Assembly (NCBI GenBank): GCA_017454945.1
Contig: JAFTCA010000037.1
Location: forward strand, 1 to 35,303
DNA: 35,303 nucleotides
Direction of reading: 5' to 3'
Origin: Bacteroidales bacterium
GTDB lineage: Bacteria; Bacteroidota; Bacteroidia; Bacteroidales; WCHB1-69
Part shown: piece by piece, positions 25,490 to 33,060 of the stretch
Position numbering within the stretch: the stretch's first letter is position 1
How the letters are laid out: each line of letters begins with the position of its first letter
The notes under the pieces: model-generated
Database searches by the model: none
Seen by the model: only the letters and a program-made list of their open reading frames with translations
Told to the model about the DNA's origin: nothing
Made by a program: the position numbers and the translations under genes

Positions 25490-25522
25490 TTAAACAATCT
25501 CAAAAAATAAAGAAAAACAACA

Positions 25523-26539
25523 ATGAAGAAGATTCTTTCATCGATGATGTTGGTTGCCACACTCATACTGGCAGTCTCCTGTACACAGAAAAAGAATGAG
25601 ACGGGCGCACAGACAGCCCAGAAAATGAAAATCAAGATTGCGCAAGTAACCAAACAGGAAGTGGAACAGCTGTACGAATACACGGCTACTGTTGAAGCTG
25701 AAGCGGTTAACAACATTGCCCCTCTCACTGGCGGCCGCATTGACAAGATATACGTAGAAGTTGGCAATTACGTAAAGAAAGGACAACTGCTGGTCCAGAT
25801 GAACGAAGCCAACCTGAAGCAGACCAAAGCACAACTCGACAACTTGGAGACCAACTTCAAGCGTATGGACGAGCTGTACAAAGTGGGCGGTGTCACCAAA
25901 TCGGACTGGGATGCCATGAAGACCAACCTTGAAGTGACGCGCACATCCTACGAGAACCTGCTGGAAAACACACAGTTGCTCAGCCCCCTGAACGGCGTTG
26001 TGACGGCCCGCAACTACGATAGCGGCGACCTTTACGGCGGCATGCCCGTTGTTCAAGTGCAGCAAATCAACCCTGTGAAGATGAAAATCAATGTTTCGGA
26101 AGCTTTATATACCAAAGTCAAAGTGGGACAACCCGTTGATATTACCATAGATACCTACGAAGGTCAGAAGTTCCAAGGCAAGGTAAGCTTGATTTACCCC
26201 ACCATTGACGGTGTAACCCACACGTTCCCAGTGGAAATCCAGTTGGCCAACGCCAACTACAAAGTGCGCCCCGGCATGTACGCCCGCGTCACCATCAACT
26301 TCGGCACCTACAATCACATTGTTGTTCCCGACGAGTCCATTTTCAGACAGCAGGGCTCTGGAAACCGCTATGTTTACGTGTATGAAGACGGTAAAGTCAC
26401 CTTCAAGGAAGTCTTCCTTGGCCGTCATATCGGCAAGGCCTACGAACTGCTCAACACCGACATCCAAGACAGCTCGTACGTAGCCGTCACCGGCCTGACC
26501 AGACTGAAAGACGGACTGGAAGTTGACGTTGAAAAGTAA
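25523..26539 (+). CDS. RND efflux periplasmic adaptor (membrane fusion lipoprotein)
   Basis: Adaptor that joins the inner-membrane pump to the TolC-like channel. It has 338 residues. The lipoprotein signal is MKKILSSMMLVATLILAVSC with C20 for lipid anchoring. The lipoyl/biotinyl hybrid motif is split around a short helical hairpin: VNNIAPLTGGRIDKIYVEVGNYVKKGQLLVQMN, then LLSPLNGVVTARNYDSGD. Beta-barrel and membrane-proximal domains follow (KVGQPVDITIDTYEGQKFQGKV, VVPDESIFRQQGSGNRYVYV). It is AcrA/HlyD-like, with a short hairpin as in many Bacteroidetes adaptors. It lies 33 bases after the channel gene. Confidence 0.96.
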   Translation: MKKILSSMMLVATLILAVSCTQKKNETGAQTAQKMKIKIAQVTKQEVEQLYEYTATVEAEAVNNIAPLTGGRIDKIYVEVGNYVKKGQLLVQMNEANLKQTKAQLDNLETNFKRMDELYKVGGVTKSDWDAMKTNLEVTRTSYENLLENTQLLSPLNGVVTARNYDSGDLYGGMPVVQVQQINPVKMKINVSEALYTKVKVGQPVDITIDTYEGQKFQGKVSLIYPTIDGVTHTFPVEIQLANANYKVRPGMYARVTINFGTYNHIVVPDESIFRQQGSGNRYVYVYEDGKVTFKEVFLGRHIGKAYELLNTDIQDSSYVAVTGLTRLKDGLEVDVEK

Positions 26540-26579
26540 CCTTCCCCCGACTAATGATTAAACTAAAAAAACGAGTATT

Positions 26580-29500
26580 ATGAGTTTATATCAAAAAGCT
26601 GTAAGCCGGCCCATCATGACTGGCTTGATATACATAGCCGTTGTCATCATCGGTATTTTTTCCATGATCAAACTGCCTGTGGACCTGTTCCCCCACTTCG
26701 ACAGCAACACCATCATGGTCTTGACGGTGTATGGCGGTGCCAGTGCAGAAGACATTGAAGATAACGTATCCAAGCCTATTGAAAACGTGCTCAACACATT
26801 GAGCGATTTGAAGCACATCACCTCCAACTCAAAAGAGAACTATTCCATTGTATATCTGGAATTTGAATATGGTGTAGATATTGAACAAAAGACCAACGAT
26901 GTGCGCGACAAGTTGGACATGGTCAAATCGGCTTTGCCCGACGGGGCCAATACGCCATACCTGTTCAAGTTCAGCGCCGATGACATGCCCATTGTGATGC
27001 TGACAGTCAAGTCGGACCAAAGCACACAGGCACTCTACAAGATTCTGGACGACAAAGTGGCCTCTCCGTTGAGCCGTATCAAGGGTGTAGGTACCGTTTC
27101 CATTTCGGGTGCCCCGCAGCGCGAGATTCAAGTCTATTGCGACCCTTACAAACTGGAAGGTTACAACCTGACTATTGAGGGAATTGCCAACATTTTGGGA
27201 GCTGAGAACCGTAATGTCTCCCTCGGTATTATGGACGTGGGCTCCAAGACCTACTCCATGCGTGTGGATGGTGAGTTCGGCAGCGCAGACGAGATGGAAA
27301 ACATTGTCGTTGGCAGCTATAACAACAAGAATATCTACCTGCGCGATGTCGCCACCGTGAAGGACACTTTGCAAGAGCGCATGCAGGAATCGTACACCGA
27401 CGGCAGTCGCAGTGCGCTGGTCATCATCCAGAAGCAGAGCGGCGCCAACACTGTGGAAATCGCCAATAAGGTGAAAGAGCAGATGCCCATTATCGAGAAG
27501 ACGCTACCCGCCGACTTGCAGATGGAACTGCTCGTTGACAACTCGGAAAACATCACAAACACCATCAACAGTTTGGAGGAGACCATTCTCATCATCTTGC
27601 TGCTGGTTGTTATCGTTGTGTTGTTCTTCCTCGGCCGTTGGAGAGCCACCATCATCATTGCTGTTGTGGTTCCCGTATCGTTGGTTGCTGCATTCATTTA
27701 CCTGTTGGCCACTGGCAACACACTGAACATCATCTCATTGTCTTCACTTTCCATTGCCATCGGCTTGGTAGTTGACGACTCCATTGTGGTATTGGAAAAT
27801 ATTACCACCCACATCGAAAGAGGCTCGAATCCCAAGTCAGCAGCCGTATTTGCCACCAGCGAGGTATCACTCTCCATCATAGCCTCCACGCTGGTGATTG
27901 TGGCCGTGTTCCTACCGCTCACCTTCCTGACCGGCATGGCTGGTGTTCTCTTCAAACAGTTAGGATGGACTGTCACCATCGTCATCCTTATCTCATTGGC
28001 GGCGGCCATGACGCTGACGCCCATGTTGTGCTCCCTCATGTTGAAAAAGAACCCGAAGAAGAGTAAAGGCTTTACCAAAATCTACGCTCCCATCGAACGA
28101 TTCCTCGACAAATTGGACAACGGATATGCCCGCATACTCAACTGGTGTGTTAACCACAGAGGCATAGTTGTTACCACAGCTTTCGCCATATTCATAGCCA
28201 GCTTGTTCCTGCTCAAAGTCATCCCCACGGAGTTCTTCCCCGCACAGGACAACGCCAGATTAAGCGCTACAGTTAAGTTGCCACAAGGAACCCGCATTGA
28301 AACCACCAAAGCGTTGGGCGAAGAGCTGGTGCGCGAGATACGTGAAAAGTATCCCTCGGAAATCAAGTCTGTCAACTACTCGGTAGGACAGCCCGATGAA
28401 GACAACACCTTCAGCCTTATGCGTGACAACGGCACGCACCTTCTTTCATTCAACATCCGTTTGGTAAAGAAGACCGAACGTGACAAGTTTATCACCGAAA
28501 TCGCAGATGGCATCCGTGAAATCATGCGTCAGCACATCGAGATCAACTCATACACCGTCACCACTGGTCAAGGCAGTATGGGCGGACAATCAACTGTAGA
28601 TGTTGAACTTTACTGTTACGATTTCAACACCACCGACCAGTTTGCCGCCGATCTGGCCGCTCGCATGCGTAACGTGGAAGGCTGCTCGGAAGTGCTCATC
28701 AGCCGCGACGAGTACACACCTGAACTGGAAGTGGTTCTCGACCGCCAGAAGTTGGCCGAGAACGGGCTGAACTCCACCACAGCTGCCAGCTACGTGCGCA
28801 ACCGTTTCAACGGTTATACGGCGTCCTACTTCCGTGAAGACGGTGACGAGTACAACATCCGTGTCCGCTATGCGCCCGAATTCCGTAATGATGTGCACGC
28901 CATTGAAAACATCCTGATGTACAACTCTCAAGGTAAAGGCATTCGAGTGGGCGACATCGGCAAGGTGGAAGAGACCTTCACCCCACCCACTATCGTGCGT
29001 AAGGACCGCGAGCGTATGGTTAAAGTTTCGTGCGTTGTAAGTAAAGACGGAGCACTGAGCGACCTTGTGGCCGCCACACAGAAGGAATTAGACCAGATGG
29101 ATATCCCCGCCGCACTGGATTACAAAATTGGTGGAACGTGGGAAGACCAACAGGATTCATTTAGTGACATCTTCACGCTTATCATCCTGATTATCATCTT
29201 GGTATATATCGTTATGGCTGCCCAATTCGAGTCATTCACCTACCCGTTTGTCATCATGTTCTCCATCCCGTTTGCATTGACTGGCGTTTTCATCGGCTTG
29301 GCCGTCACCCGTACTGCACTGGGTATTATGGCGCTGATCGGGGCTATGATGTTGATTGGTATTGTGGTGAAGAACGGTATTGTGCTCATCGACTACGCCA
29401 GCCTGTGCCGCGAAAGAGGCATGAGCATCAGAGATTCTGTTGTCACGGCAGGTAAATCGCGTCTCCGTCCTATCCTCATGACCACCCTGACCACCGTCTT

Positions 29501-29720
29501 TGGTATGATACCATTGGCCATCGACAAGGGCGAAGGTGCCGAAATGTGGAACGCCATGGGTATGACCGTTGCTTGGGGTTTGTCGGTATCCACGCTGGTA
29601 ACACTGTTGCTCATTCCCATTTTGTACAGCCTCTTTGCCGACTTTGGCAACCGCCGTCGTCAGCGCAAACTGCACAAACAGGAAGTAATTGACGCCAAAG
29701 AAGCCGTTGTGGCTGAATAA
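26580..29720 (+). CDS. RND-family efflux transporter, inner-membrane pump
   Basis: Proton-driven trimeric exporter of the AcrB/HAE-1 type, 1046 residues. The N-terminal TM1 (IMTGLIYIAVVIIGIFSMIKLPVDLFP) precedes a large periplasmic loop. TM4 holds the proton-relay acidic pair in IAIGLVVDDSIVVLENI (about residues 398-401). A second periplasmic loop follows, and the C-terminal TM bundle includes VYIVMAAQFESFTYPFVIMFSIPFALTG and GIVVKNGIVLIDYA. The acidic pair and the VKNGIVLIDYA motif point to a hydrophobe/amphiphile exporter rather than a heavy-metal pump. Substrate cannot be read from the sequence. It is third in the channel-adaptor-pump operon. Confidence 0.97.
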   Translation: MSLYQKAVSRPIMTGLIYIAVVIIGIFSMIKLPVDLFPHFDSNTIMVLTVYGGASAEDIEDNVSKPIENVLNTLSDLKHITSNSKENYSIVYLEFEYGVDIEQKTNDVRDKLDMVKSALPDGANTPYLFKFSADDMPIVMLTVKSDQSTQALYKILDDKVASPLSRIKGVGTVSISGAPQREIQVYCDPYKLEGYNLTIEGIANILGAENRNVSLGIMDVGSKTYSMRVDGEFGSADEMENIVVGSYNNKNIYLRDVATVKDTLQERMQESYTDGSRSALVIIQKQSGANTVEIANKVKEQMPIIEKTLPADLQMELLVDNSENITNTINSLEETILIILLLVVIVVLFFLGRWRATIIIAVVVPVSLVAAFIYLLATGNTLNIISLSSLSIAIGLVVDDSIVVLENITTHIERGSNPKSAAVFATSEVSLSIIASTLVIVAVFLPLTFLTGMAGVLFKQLGWTVTIVILISLAAAMTLTPMLCSLMLKKNPKKSKGFTKIYAPIERFLDKLDNGYARILNWCVNHRGIVVTTAFAIFIASLFLLKVIPTEFFPAQDNARLSATVKLPQGTRIETTKALGEELVREIREKYPSEIKSVNYSVGQPDEDNTFSLMRDNGTHLLSFNIRLVKKTERDKFITEIADGIREIMRQHIEINSYTVTTGQGSMGGQSTVDVELYCYDFNTTDQFAADLAARMRNVEGCSEVLISRDEYTPELEVVLDRQKLAENGLNSTTAASYVRNRFNGYTASYFREDGDEYNIRVRYAPEFRNDVHAIENILMYNSQGKGIRVGDIGKVEETFTPPTIVRKDRERMVKVSCVVSKDGALSDLVAATQKELDQMDIPAALDYKIGGTWEDQQDSFSDIFTLIILIIILVYIVMAAQFESFTYPFVIMFSIPFALTGVFIGLAVTRTALGIMALIGAMMLIGIVVKNGIVLIDYASLCRERGMSIRDSVVTAGKSRLRPILMTTLTTVFGMIPLAIDKGEGAEMWNAMGMTVAWGLSVSTLVTLLLIPILYSLFADFGNRRRQRKLHKQEVIDAKEAVVAE

Positions 29721-29731
29721 AGAAGATTATC

Positions 29732-30400
29732 ATGAAAGAGATAAAAGACTTTTTGAACCGACTGCTGGTCAACAACAACCGAGAATGGTTCAACGCACAT
29801 AAGGACGAATACCTGTATGTTCAGGATAAGTTCAACAAGTTCTCGCTGGAGCTGATGGCCCGCACGGCGCAGTTCGACGAGTCGGTGGCAGAACTGCAGC
29901 TTAAAGACTGCACCTATCGAATTTACCGCGACATACGGTTTTCATTGGACAAGAGTCCCTACAAGACACACTTCGGCTGCTTCATCTGTCCTGGCGGCAA
30001 AAAGTCAGGCAATGCCGGCTACTACTTCCATGTGGAAGCTGAAGAGTCGGAGTATCTTGGCCACGACCTGCTCGCCTGCGGCATCTACAACCCCACTCCT
30101 GCCTTCACCAAGGCCATTCGCGAGGAGATAGACCTCAACGGCAAGGAGTTCGATAAGGCTGTAAAGAAAGCGAAGAACTTCACCCTCGACCCAACGGATA
30201 TGCTTGCCCGCGTGCCCAACGGCTATTCAAAAGACCATCCCTACGCTGACTATCTCAGAATGAGGACCTTCTGTCTGATGGCTTCACTGCCTAAAGATAT
30301 CCTCTACGGCCCCAACCTGATGGACTACGTGGTTGAGCAGTTCCGCTCAGCCAAGCAGTACAACGACTTGTTGAACAAAGTGCAGGATTATTGCCGATAA
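29732..30400 (+). CDS. DUF2461-family protein
   Basis: Protein of 222 residues with the conserved DUF2461 (TIGR02453) features: an N-terminal FLNRLLVNNNREWFNAHKDEY and the family core YRIYRDIRFSLDKSPYKTHFGCFI with GYYFHVEAEES after it. No signal peptide or membrane segment is seen, so it should be cytosolic. Biochemical function is not established for the family. It starts 11 bases after the pump stop codon, so it is likely the last gene of the efflux operon, although the link may be only positional. Confidence 0.9.
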   Translation: MKEIKDFLNRLLVNNNREWFNAHKDEYLYVQDKFNKFSLELMARTAQFDESVAELQLKDCTYRIYRDIRFSLDKSPYKTHFGCFICPGGKKSGNAGYYFHVEAEESEYLGHDLLACGIYNPTPAFTKAIREEIDLNGKEFDKAVKKAKNFTLDPTDMLARVPNGYSKDHPYADYLRMRTFCLMASLPKDILYGPNLMDYVVEQFRSAKQYNDLLNKVQDYCR

Positions 30401-30416
30401 TCACAGCAACCTCTTC

Positions 30417-30617
30417 CTACGCCCAATCAAAATAGGCACCGTACTCCTCCCGAAACTCCTTCTCTTTTTCGGGCTGCAAACGGCGTTGCTCATCAATATA
30501 GCCTTCACTCAGGAGACGGCTGAAGAAGTCAAACTCATCGACACCTGCCATTTGGGCGGCTTCGTACATTTCGCGGGGGGTAAAAATTCTTTGTATTATT
30601 TTCATATATTGGGACAT
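30417..30617 (-). CDS. Small hypothetical protein (66 aa)
   Basis: A short open frame of unknown function, convergent with the DUF2461 gene (16 bases between stops). The predicted protein is charged and helical: MKIIQRIFTPREMYEAAQMAGVD, then FFSRLLSEGYIDEQRRLQPEKEKEFREEYG. A second in-frame start at 30605 is as plausible as 30617; neither has a Shine-Dalgarno site. Composition and the regular helical pattern look like a real protein rather than noise. A large imperfect palindrome begins 30 bases upstream and could affect its transcription. Confidence 0.55.
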   Translation of the reverse strand: MSQYMKIIQRIFTPREMYEAAQMAGVDEFDFFSRLLSEGYIDEQRRLQPEKEKEFREEYGAYFDWA

Positions 30618-30646
30618 TAAAAGCGTGAACTTATACCTTACAATAC

Positions 30647-30751
30647 GCTATCTGGGTGTCGGCCCCATCTGCCCATACCATAAAGCAAAGTCCACGCCAA
30701 GCGTGAAAATCGCTTTATTCTGGGCATATATAATTTCCGACATTTGATAGC
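30647..30751. repeat. 105-bp five-stem imperfect palindrome
   Basis: Five pairs of arms share one centre near 30699: GCTATC/GATAGC, TGTCGG/CCGACA, GCCCA/TGGGC, ATAAAGC/GCTTTAT and CACGC/GCGTG. Together they give 29 base pairs separated by short, mostly near-symmetric internal loops, with a 3-base tip loop CAA. It lies in the 30618-31013 gap, upstream of the 66-aa gene (minus) and pyrD (plus). It may be a structured RNA or a MITE-like element. The rest of this gap (30752-30985) is AT-rich with no gene seen. Confidence 0.8.
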
Positions 30752-30985
30752 TAGAATAAAAGCAATTTTATGTTTTTTTGATGATTAATAAAATTTTTAA
30801 GTCGCTTTTCTTGTATAAGTCTTTTTGTTTTAGTTAATACCCAATTAATTGTCAGAAATAGCCGCTAATGGTGACTATTACCTTGCAAAAATACATCTTT
30901 TTAGATATAAATCGCACTATTCTTTGCAATAAATAAAAAAGGATAACATTTATCCGCACGCTGCCTTTTGCAAATGCTTTTTTTC

Positions 30986-30993
30986 TATCTTTG
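30986..30993 (+). promoter_or_regulatory. -7 element for pyrD
   Basis: TATCTTTG matches TAnnTTTG, 20 bases before the ATG at 31014. A TTTG at 30967-30970 is 15 bases upstream, shorter than the usual spacing. The in-frame GTG at 30993 lies at the edge of this element and is rejected as the start. Confidence 0.65.
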
Positions 30994-31013
30994 TGCAACA
31001 AAAACAAACCATT

Positions 31014-31910
31014 ATGCTTACCACCACTATCAACGGCATTACTTTTAAAAATCCCATTATCGCCGCTTCCGGCACTTTCGGTTTCGGCGAAGAATACAAC
31101 AACCTGTACGATGTTTCCCTGCTGGGAGGCATCAGTTCCAAAGGTCTCACCCTCAACCCTCGCGAAGGCAATGCCGGACAGCGCATCCACGAAATTAAGG
31201 GTGGCATTATGAACAGTGTCGGCCTGCAAAATCCTGGAGTTAAGCATTTTATCGAGCACGAGCTGCCCGCTATGCGCCAATTCGACACGGTCATTTTAGC
31301 CAACTTGGGCGGCGGCTGTCTGGATGATTATCTGCAAGGCATTGAACTGCTGAACAAGGCACCTGTAGATTTCATCGAGCTGAACATCTCCTGCCCTAAT
31401 GTCAAAAGTGGTGGCATGGCTTTCGGTATCAAATCTAAAGTGGCCCACGAGACGGTGAAAGCGTGCAAGGCCGTTTGCCGCAAACCCCTGATGGTCAAGT
31501 TGTCGCCCAATGCCGAGAACATCATCGAGATGGCGCAAGCCTGCCAGGATGCCGGTGCCGACAGTCTCTCGCTGGTCAACACCTTCAAGGGCATGGCCAT
31601 CGACATCAAACGCCGCAAGCCTGTGTTTGACAATGTATATGCAGGAGTATCAGGCGCTTGCATCAAGCCCATTGCTTTGCGTATGGTGCACGAAGTGTGC
31701 AAGAATGTTACGGTGCCCGTGGTTGGCATTGGTGGCATCACCACGGTAGAAGACATTGTAGAGTTCATCATGGCCGGTGCCTCGGCAGTCCAGATTGGCA
31801 CCGTCAACTTCAGCAATCCACTGGCTGGCAAAGAGTTGGCTGAAGGATTGGAAGCCTACTGCCAGCGTGAAGGGCTGAAGAGTATTATGGAGATCAGAGG
31901 AGTGATTTAG
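31014..31910 (+). CDS. pyrD: Dihydroorotate dehydrogenase, catalytic subunit (class 1B type)
   Basis: FMN enzyme of pyrimidine synthesis that oxidises dihydroorotate to orotate. It has 298 residues, typical of class 1 PyrD and without the N-terminal membrane helix of class 2. The start at 31014 ([25 protein letters not shown]) is the family N-terminus. The [13 protein letters not shown] and [10 protein letters not shown] substrate/FMN segments are present. The catalytic cysteine C127 is in [13 protein letters not shown], the class 1B pattern. The FMN-phosphate GGI and GASAVQIGT motifs are near the C-terminus. The electron-transfer partner PyrK expected for class 1B is not in the window. Confidence 0.95.
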   Translation: MLTTTINGITFKNPIIAASGTFGFGEEYNNLYDVSLLGGISSKGLTLNPREGNAGQRIHEIKGGIMNSVGLQNPGVKHFIEHELPAMRQFDTVILANLGGGCLDDYLQGIELLNKAPVDFIELNISCPNVKSGGMAFGIKSKVAHETVKACKAVCRKPLMVKLSPNAENIIEMAQACQDAGADSLSLVNTFKGMAIDIKRRKPVFDNVYAGVSGACIKPIALRMVHEVCKNVTVPVVGIGGITTVEDIVEFIMAGASAVQIGTVNFSNPLAGKELAEGLEAYCQREGLKSIMEIRGVI

Positions 31911-32080
31911 GAACGGAGAGATGAGAGTGGAGAGATGAGAGATGAGAACGGAGAACTGAAAAGTTAAGAAGTTAAGGTTATGAAGATATGAAGTGAGAAG
32001 TGAATAGTGAGAAGTTAAGAAACTAAGATGCTAAAGTCTCTTTTGTACTTTGAATTTTGAATTCTGAATTTTAAAATCGG
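31911..32080. repeat. Modular short repeats after pyrD
   Basis: Starts at the base after the pyrD stop codon with GAACGGAGAGATGAGAG, the same 17 bases as 20149-20165. It continues with GGAGAGATGAGAGATGAG, AAGTTAAGAAGTTAAGG, GAAGTGAGAAGTGAATAG and TTTGAATTTTGAATTCTG words. It combines word types found separately at the other repeat sites of the window. The 261-base gap to hicA also holds a direct repeat and a terminator. Confidence 0.85.
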
Positions 32081-32089
32081 TGTTTAGGG

Positions 32090-32121
32090 TTAGAGACTTG
32101 TTTCAAGCGATAAATAAAAAC
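32090..32121. repeat. 32-bp direct repeat, left copy
   Basis: The 32 bases starting TTAGAGACTTGTTTCAAG and ending AAATAAAAAC are identical to 32737-32768. The two copies bracket the hicBA pair. An inner CTTG-TTT-CAAG forms a small inverted repeat. Flanking bases differ outside the 32 bp. Confidence 0.95.
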
Positions 32122-32149
32122 AAAAAACGGCCAACTTGAGGATTGGCCG
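32111..32149 (-). terminator. Intrinsic terminator of hicBA
   Basis: On the minus strand a 7-bp stem CGGCCAA/TTGGCCG (32149-32143 with 32134-32128) and 8-base loop is followed by a T-rich tract (32127-32111), 23 bases after the hicA stop codon. The end of the T-rich tract overlaps the left direct repeat. Confidence 0.85.
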
Positions 32150-32171
32150 CATCAATTAAGGATTTTATATT

Positions 32172-32369
32172 TTAATTATTTCCTGCAGGTGGTATATCAA
32201 GCTGCTTGCATATCTTTTTGATTAAAAGATCGTTTATTTCATTGTGCATTGGTACCACAGTTGCTTTTCCGTTATCTTTATTAACAAACCACGCATGGCT
32301 TCCCTTTTGCCTTCCTGTTGGATAGCAATTATGGAGCCTTAAATGCTTGATTAGTTTTTCTTTTTTCAT
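32172..32369 (-). CDS. hicA: HicA-type toxin (mRNA interferase)
   Basis: Type II toxin of the double-stranded-RNA-binding-fold HicA family that cleaves mRNA. It has 65 residues, within the family range. It shows LIKHLRLHNCYPTGRQKGSHAWF with the catalytic histidine H25 in GSHAWF, the VVPMHNEIN strand and the terminal LIKKICKQLDIPP, all typical of HicA. Its ATG overlaps the hicB stop codon by 4 bases (32366-32369), which indicates translational coupling. Order is antitoxin then toxin. Confidence 0.93.
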   Translation of the reverse strand: MKKEKLIKHLRLHNCYPTGRQKGSHAWFVNKDNGKATVVPMHNEINDLLIKKICKQLDIPPAGNN

Positions 32370-32587
32370 GCTTTTACAGATAGTTTTCGATGAAAAACTT
32401 TTCTATTCAAATACATTTTTTTAATATCTTCTTTCCTACACTCAACAACAAGTTCAATGGCTTCCTTCATGTTTGCCATAAGATCCTTCAATGTTTCACC
32501 CTGGCTTAAAGCTTCTGGTAACTGTGCGCATTGCCCAATATACCAATTAGTTTTAGGATCTTTTTCAATGATAATTGTATATTCCAT
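32366..32587 (-). CDS. hicB: HicB-type antitoxin (short form)
   Basis: Antitoxin that binds and blocks HicA. The start at 32587 gives the canonical HicB N-terminus MEYTIIIEKDPKTNWYIGQCAQLPEALSQGETLKDLMANMKEAIEL. At 73 residues it is the short form: the partial RNase-H-like HicB fold is present, but the usual C-terminal DNA-binding domain (ribbon-helix-helix or HTH) is missing. Autoregulation by direct DNA binding is therefore doubtful. A -7 element lies 22 bases upstream. An earlier in-frame ATG at 32629 lies upstream of the -7 element and is rejected. Confidence 0.9.
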   Translation of the reverse strand: MEYTIIIEKDPKTNWYIGQCAQLPEALSQGETLKDLMANMKEAIELVVECRKEDIKKMYLNRKVFHRKLSVKA

Positions 32588-32608
32588 AATTATTTGCCTT
32601 TTGTTTTG

Positions 32609-32616
32609 CAAATGTA
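32609..32616 (-). promoter_or_regulatory. -7 element for hicBA
   Basis: The minus strand reads TACATTTG, matching TAnnTTTG, 22 bases upstream of the hicB start. It sits just downstream of a minus-strand terminator, which insulates hicBA from upstream transcription. Confidence 0.6.
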
Positions 32617-32636
32617 CAAAAATTTTCACAAAAAAA

Positions 32637-32656
32637 ACTCCGAGGCTTTTCGGAGT
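32637..32656 (-). terminator. Minus-strand intrinsic terminator upstream of hicBA
   Basis: Stem ACTCCGA/TCGGAGT (7 bp) with a 6-base loop, followed on the minus strand by seven T. No minus-strand gene is recognised upstream of it in the 32588-33060 gap. It may end an unrecognised RNA, be left from a lost gene, or serve only to insulate hicBA. Confidence 0.75.
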
Positions 32657-32736
32657 GTAAAAAAATCAATAATTTACAAAAAGTATTATGGAGAGAATGC
32701 CCCCTCTTGATTATTTGGCACCAAAAAGGATCTGGA

Positions 32737-32768
32737 TTAGAGACTTGTTTCAAGCGATAAATAAAAAC
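32737..32768. repeat. 32-bp direct repeat, right copy
   Basis: Identical over 32 bases to 32090-32121, in the same orientation, 615 bases apart. This copy is followed directly by a GC-rich structured segment that the left copy lacks, which suggests the left one may be a truncated version of a longer element. Confidence 0.95.
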
Positions 32769-32769
32769 G

Positions 32770-32915
32770 GAGCGCGCTCGGAATGACTATGGCGCTACTT
32801 GTACACTGGCGGCGGCAGGATGCACAAACAAAGAAGCACCACAGTGGTGCCGCCGCCTTCTCACGAGCGTTGCAACAGCGCATCATTTCGAGGCTGCGCC
32901 AGCAGCCGAAGAAAT
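32770..32915. repeat. GC-rich structured non-coding element
   Basis: Four inverted repeats within 146 bases: the palindrome GAGCGCGCTC (32770-32779); GGCGGCGGCA (32808-32817) with TGCCGCCGCC (32848-32857); the nested GCACCAC-A-GTGGTGC (32836-32850), which competes with the previous one; and ATTTC-GA-GGCTGC/GCAGCC-GAA-GAAAT (32885-32915). It is GC-rich inside an AT-rich gap with no convincing gene. It is likely a dispersed repeat or structured RNA. Nothing is recognised in 32916-33020. Confidence 0.65.
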
Positions 32916-33020
32916 CCTGTGCATATTGTTTTAATCCCATGCGTTTTCATTGAATTATAATCACGATTGGGCTGTGGAAAATTTATTTTTTACATCATAT
33001 AATATTTATCTATTTATTTT

Positions 33021-33028
33021 TATATTTG
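33021..33028 (+). promoter_or_regulatory. -7 element for the RhuM gene
   Basis: TATATTTG matches TAnnTTTG, 32 bases upstream of the ATG at 33061. The sequence continues GCAATATATTTTTT, closely like the ORF6N gene promoter (TATGTTTGCAAAAAATTTTT at 13159). The surrounding 100 bases are extremely AT-rich. Confidence 0.6.
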
Positions 33029-33060
33029 CAATATATTTTTTATTTATTTAATAATATTAT

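Noticed and set aside
30618..31013. Search for a tRNA or riboswitch in the gap before pyrD
   Set aside because: No TTCGA-type T-loop or cloverleaf and no known riboswitch core could be recognised. Only the large palindrome and a promoter are supported.
32565..32753. A 62-codon minus-strand open frame around the orphan terminator
   Set aside because: It is read through a terminator stem and T-tract and overlaps the hicB promoter and start, so it is almost certainly not translated.
32090..32768. Insertion sequence or transposon bounded by the 32-bp repeats
   Set aside because: No transposase or recombinase gene lies between or beside the repeats, and they are direct rather than inverted, so an autonomous element is not supported.
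32737..32940. A 67-codon cysteine-rich minus-strand open frame
   Set aside because: It lies entirely across the direct repeat and the hairpin-rich element. The residues simply reflect palindromic GC-rich DNA, and there is no credible start or ribosome site.
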